Translations under genes and position numbers: made by a program
DNA from: Pohlia nutans
Taxonomy: Eukaryota; Streptophyta; Bryopsida; Bryales; Mniaceae
Assembly: GCA_022496805.1 (NCBI GenBank)
Contig: CM040104.1
Span: 1,893,150 to 1,957,149, forward strand
Length of the DNA stretch: 64,000 nucleotides
Direction of reading: 5' to 3'
In this document: in pieces, positions 59,647 through 64,000 of the stretch
Layout of the letters: each line of letters starts with the position of its first letter
Position numbering within the stretch: the stretch's first letter is position 1
The notes under the pieces: generated by a model
Databases searched by the model: none
Told to the model about the DNA's origin: nothing
Seen by the model: only the letters and a program-made list of their open reading frames with translations

Positions 59647-62600
59647 ATGCCTCTTCCAGCCCTACTTGGTGTGCCAGATGTGGTCGTGCTCTGAGCTCAT
59701 GGCTTGGGTCTCCCACTCACATTTCTTGTAGACCAGGAAGGATATGCTTTAGTGTCGTGTCAGCGTTTGAGTCTTCGGTTTAATTTCCAGGAAGACGGTA
59801 TTAGTGTTGAGGAAGAGATTTTTGATGACCTCACGTCTGAGCTGAGTCACACAGTTGGTCAGTTATCAATTTCTGACGAGAGTAATTGTAGAAGTTGGAG
59901 GCTTGCTCCAGGAAGGTATAGAGTCTATGGGTTGACGGATTTCCAAATGGCTGCATCTACAGAAATCCTAACCCCTCGTCGTTCCTCAACTTGCACCGTT
60001 CAGAACCCCCTTCCTTCCAATGTAACGGTCAAGGTCGAGCCTGGGTTAGAGACTCCTCATCTTGAAAATATTGAGGTCCAGACGGGAACTATCAATCCCG
60101 TCATTACCCTCACATCAGATGAAGACAGTAGTCCTCCAAAAACCACTCGTTCTGTCCCTGCATCATCTGACCCTCCCGTACAGTCAAAGTCCCCTCCAGT
60201 AGTGTTTCCAAATTCTTCTTCTTCCCCACCACCGAGTTCTACCGATTGCGATAGTGTCGTTACATGTCTGAAGAAACTTCCCCTCATGCCAGGGAAGAAG
60301 AACGTCCTAAAGAAGATCGATTATAGTTCCATTAGACATGAGAGAGTCACATATTTGCCCTCAACGTTCAACGGTGACGTCATGTTTGAGTTACCTCCTG
60401 CTGAAGCATCCGCCTCTCGTTCGCAGGCAAAGTCTATGCAAGGAATGGATAAGTGCTACGATGGCCATGTATGGACCAAGACCATCACAACCAACATTAC
60501 TAATGACATGGGTCTCTCATTTCAATCCTCCAGCTGTGTAGGGCACCTGCGATGTGAGAACAAGGAGTGCGACTACCTTAGACGTGAACATCGCATCTAT
60601 GAAGTGAACGAGACTGAGTTTGATGGATTCACATTGCAAGCGTTTGTTGTGGGCCAGGGTCCTCCTAGAGGTTCGACCGTGGTGTGCAAGGTGTGTAAGG
60701 AACCGCCCTCATGTCTTGCCACTTGTGGAGCAAAGATCTACTATGTGTCCGGCAAGCGTAACAGAACTCGTGTTTGCATCCACCTTGGATATCACGAGCA
60801 TCCTGTTAAAGTTGGTGACTATAGGAACACCAAAGTCGAAATCAGTAGTCTAATTGGAGATCAGGTTGAGAAGAATCCGCAAGCGACAAAGAGTGCATTG
60901 GTATTAGAGGCAAGCAAGACTCTCATTGGAGGCTACTTGTTGAGGTCCGAGGACGATCCGCCCAAGACGTTGAGTTTTGAGGAACTAGTTCCGGTGCTGG
61001 ATCGATGCAAAGACATGGCTTCACCAAATATTCGAAATAAGGTTGTCACCTTCAGGTACTTGAGGAGGTACGGTGTCATGGACAGCATCACTAGGTTGCG
61101 AGGCCTTAGCAACTAGGCTTTTGTTCAAATGAACATGTTCCCTGGCCAAGGTTCTGAGCTGGACAAGGTGTACGTCTTCAAGATGTCTGAAGTGGGCCCC
61201 GGCAGTGGCGTGGACCTAGTGAAGCGGATGCAACCCAATGGTGATCTTGAGAATGCCTGGTTGATGTTTGATCATGTAAAATGAGTCAAGCAGTGGACAA
61301 CGATGGCTTGCCATGTCTATGACTCCACTTATTGCCGTGTCATGAGTATTGTTTGCTGCGACATGCAGTCGGAGGACATTGAAGCCCAAATGGTCTTCTG
61401 GAAGAATCTCAACGCCGTGATGAAGCGACATGGTATTGACATGCCTAATTTCAAGGGCTTCATGGCAGACAGTGCCCAGGCCAACTGGAACGCCGTCCGG
61501 GTTGTCTATGGGTCCGGCAACAAGGAGGAACGTATGGACAACCATGAGAGGACTTATCAATTTCACTGGACCGAGTCCATGGTGAAGCATACTGAGAAAT
61601 ACATCGCTGAAGATCTGTGGGACCAACACAAGCAGATGTGTCATGAATACAGGAAGGCTCAAACAATGGCCGAGGCTGAGAGATTGTATCAAGGACTTAA
61701 AGCATGGTGGGTATCCGCCGGGGCTGTGACCGAGTCAGCCTTGAGCAAACTTGAGTTGTGGCTGGCATTTTGGCACTTCCGTTATCGCCAATGGGGAGGA
61801 TTTATGGTCGGGGTGAGTACACACGTCCTTTGTTGCATGCTCCATGCCCTTACAGTCTATTCATGCGTCGGATCCGACCACCAATTTTGGCTAACTTCTT
61901 TTCACATGACTTCTTCAGCTCCATGCCCTTACAGTCTACTCATGCGTTGGACCCGACCACCAATTTTGGCTAACTTCTCTTCACATGACTCCTTCAGCTC
62001 CATGCCCTTACAGTCTACTCATGAGTCGGACCCGACCACCAATTTTGGCTAACTTCTCTTCGCATGACTTCTTCAGATGTTCTCAGAGGACGAACTTGCA
62101 GAGATGCCGTCGTGCAATCTTGCAGAGACTGTCCACAACAAGTGGCTTCAAGCGTCCGGGAACAACGGAGGTGATCTTTATGTTGCTACAGTGGATGACT
62201 ACATCCGGGCTTTTCTGCAAGTCGTCAATTACTACCAGTATTTGAAGGGCGATGTAGGGGGGACTGGACCAAGCAAACAAGAGCTGAAGCTTCGCATGGC
62301 TGAGCGTAGGGCTCAAAAAACAGGTGACCCCAAGGTCCTCAAGGACCCCATGCTCGACATGCCTGGGGCGGACGAGTTCTGTACACGTGATCCTCACATG
62401 GCTGGAGAGGAAGTGTTTGGTTCCATGAAGCGCAGGGTGGATTTGCCACTTGGAGCTAATGATGAGTCACACAGACCCGATAAAGTAAACTTCTCGCATC
62501 CTCGTGGCTATGGCAGGAAAACCATGGTACGCACCGCTTACATGTCAGTAATTTCTGAAGAGGATGAATCCAACGTCCTCGAAGTTGCACCTTCTGCACC

Positions 62601-63561
62601 ACAAGCCGACAACGCAGTTCCTTCTCCCCGTAGCCAAGGACGGGTTCGTCACGTCTCTAGTGTTGAGGAGACCAGAGTTAACGTGAAGGAGTGGCACATT
62701 GCTCGGTTGCCAAAGACTTCAGCTTAGTGTTGTTGGGTCCAAAGAGCTGTTACAAAGAAGAAGTGTCTAGAGAGAATTGTGAGGGGTGCGAAACCCACCC
62801 CCGCCCCTACGTACACTGGTCTATGGCACAACACTAGGAAGAACGTACAAGAGTCTTCAGAATTTTTCTTCTGCTCGGACGATATCAAAAGGTGTGTCAA
62901 AGGTACAAGGCGGAAATGGGTAGTTCCGTACTCTAAGGAGCAAGAGAGGCCCAGCATTCCTGATGTCTAGCCAGTGAAGCTTGGAACAAACCTCAAGCAA
63001 AGTGAGATCCTTGCCCTCGAAGCCGCTGGGTTCCAACTACCGCAGAAAGTGCCTGTCTCTCCAAGAAGGTTGTTTTCCACAGCAAAGCCTCCTACAAATC
63101 TGGACACCGTACCTGTACCTGCAGACGCAGATAGGTATCCTGGAAAAAGAGAAGGGAAGATCGTCAAGCGAACAGCTGTGCGTCTAAATCCGCAGCAGAG
63201 GCTGGCTTTGGGCTCTTCAGAGTCCCTCAAAGCTCGACTCCATGCTGTGACAATGATTCCTCACCCTGGCCATGGCTGCATCATCGCTCTAGACTCGGGA
63301 ACGCCACCAGATGTGAAGCAGTATCAGATCACAATTAGCTCCCTACCAGGCTGCAGCTGCCCTGCATTCAAGAAGACAATGACAAAGTTCCGTGGGAATC
63401 GCCAATTCTCATATTGCAAGCATGTGTACTTCATCTTCTTGAAGGTCTGCCATCGCGATCCCTAGGTTGACATGTTCATCCACGCGCCAACGTTCAGCTT
63501 CAACGAAGTCAAACTAGTCCTTGAAAGTGGGATCTTGACCCACCCTTTCGCTGAAAAGTAG
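59647..63561 (+). pseudogene. MULE-like transposase gene with SWIM zinc finger, six in-frame stops
   Basis: The frame starts at ATG 59647 (MPLPALLGVPDVVVL) and continues in one phase through a single intron (61813-62076) to TAG 63559, with TGA 59692, TAG 61114, TGA 61282, TAG 62725, TAG 62968 and TAG 63463 inside. After a Ser/Pro-rich stretch comes a Cys/His region (SCVGHLRCENKECDYL, VCKVCKEPPSCLATCGAKIYY, RVCIHLGYHEHPV), probably a zinc-binding DNA-recognition domain. A transposase-like core follows: FPGQGSELDKVYVFKMS, WLMFDHVK, GFMADSAQANWNAVR, FHWTESM, WLAFWHFRYRQWGGFM. Near the C-terminus CSCPAFKKTM and FSYCKHVYFIFLKV form a SWIM finger (CxC...CxH), typical of Mutator-like proteins. The reaction would be cut-and-paste transposition. 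No flanking long inverted repeats were found. Confidence 0.65.
61838..62076 (+). repeat. Three tandem 78-bp units within the MULE-like gene intron
   Basis: Three copies, starting near 61845, 61917 and 61997, contain CTCCATGCCCTTACAGTCTA, GTCGGACCCGACCACC and CACATGACTTCTTCAG. Each unit ends in a splice-acceptor-like CTTCTTCAG or CTCCTTCAG; the last one is the predicted acceptor. The GTCGGACCCGAC motif is the same as in the 6.7-kb intron. Confidence 0.85.
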
Positions 63562-64000
63562 GAGTCACTATAGAAGTATCCCATAGTACATTCAATGGAG
63601 TCCAATGACCTACCATTTATGTTCCACACTTATCTGACGATTTCAGCAACATAAAGTTTCTTCTATCTATTATTGTATCAAAATTCTTCGTCACATGTTA
63701 AAGTTTTGTATTTGCTGCATCAACTTCCAAACAAGTGTATGTGTTCACTTACAGCTTTGAGGACACCCTAAACCGAAAATTGATGGAATATGCAATAAAC
63801 CCTGAAATAAAAAAACCATGCGGTTGAAAGAAAAGTGTAAATCAAATGCCATTTTACCACGTTTCAGCCCACGGTCATAGGTCAATATTATTTTCTAAAA
63901 AATACGAATCTTCGGATATTCTATTAATCAGGGAATATTCCATGGAATATTCGAGTATTTTGAAAAAAAAACTTCTAAAATTAGTAAAAAAAACTTCTAT
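63562..64000. other. AT-rich flank, nothing identified
   Basis: Downstream of the MULE-like gene the sequence becomes AT-rich. No gene, inverted end or target duplication is recognised before the window ends. ATGGAATATTCCATGGAATATTC-like strings near 63935 form a short imperfect inverted repeat. Confidence 0.4.

Noticed and set aside
43523..63465. Stop-codon reassignment or organelle-type RNA editing to explain the in-frame stops
   Set aside because: The host genes here use TAG (glyoxalase II) and TGA (PHD/BAH) as true stops, and editing of this kind is known from organelles; decay of methylated transposons is simpler.

Overview
The window looks like nuclear DNA of a land plant, most likely a seed-free plant (fern, lycophyte or bryophyte). 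Two ordinary plant genes carry GT-AG introns, the flanks are AT-rich and full of TTAA-flanked miniature transposons, and the right half is packed with transposon-like proteins of types I associate with seed-free plants. The species cannot be named from this sequence alone.

Left half (1-26.8 kb): a complete seven-exon cytosolic glyoxalase II gene (1730-5722, +) and a nine-exon PHD-finger/BAH-domain chromatin-reader gene (13128-18783, -). Both lie among MITEs. Most MITEs have TTAA target sites and ends beginning CCCCTAAA or similar, so they are piggyBac-type; two sit in glyoxalase introns together with a Stowaway-like element, and several are nested. A PIF/Harbinger transposase relic lies near 25.3-25.9 kb.

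Middle (26.8-32.1 kb): a full-length piggyBac element bounded by TTAA, with short inverted ends, an uninterrupted transposase of about 850 residues with all three catalytic aspartates and a C-terminal Cys-rich finger, a second unrecognised ORF, and a small FLYWCH-like ORF on the other strand.

Right half (32.1-63.6 kb): five larger transposon-like genes. (1) A DUF7869-like DDE-type gene (32.7-35.9 kb, -) with a frameshift and two stops. (2) An unknown gag-like gene (38.1-39.7 kb, -). (3) Divergent from it, a long reading frame with a ParB-like DGQH motif and a methyltransferase-like C-terminus (42.2-45.6 kb, +). (4) A second, spliced ParB-like plus DNA-methyltransferase-like gene (46.3-57.5 kb, -) whose 6.7-kb intron is almost entirely satellite DNA. 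(5) Divergent from that, a MULE-like gene with a SWIM zinc finger (59.6-63.6 kb, +). A near-palindromic motif, GTCGGACCCGAC, recurs more than twenty times in the big intron and three times in the intron of the MULE-like gene.

Across the five decayed genes I count 15 in-frame premature stops: nine TAG, six TGA and no TAA. That is the pattern expected if CAG (CHG) and CGA (CG) codons decayed through deamination of methylated cytosine. The piggyBac transposase has none, so it is probably the youngest insertion. The most interesting item is the ParB-like/methyltransferase-like pair, a domain combination that I know from phages and bacteria, here in plant transposon-like genes next to a candidate repeated binding site.
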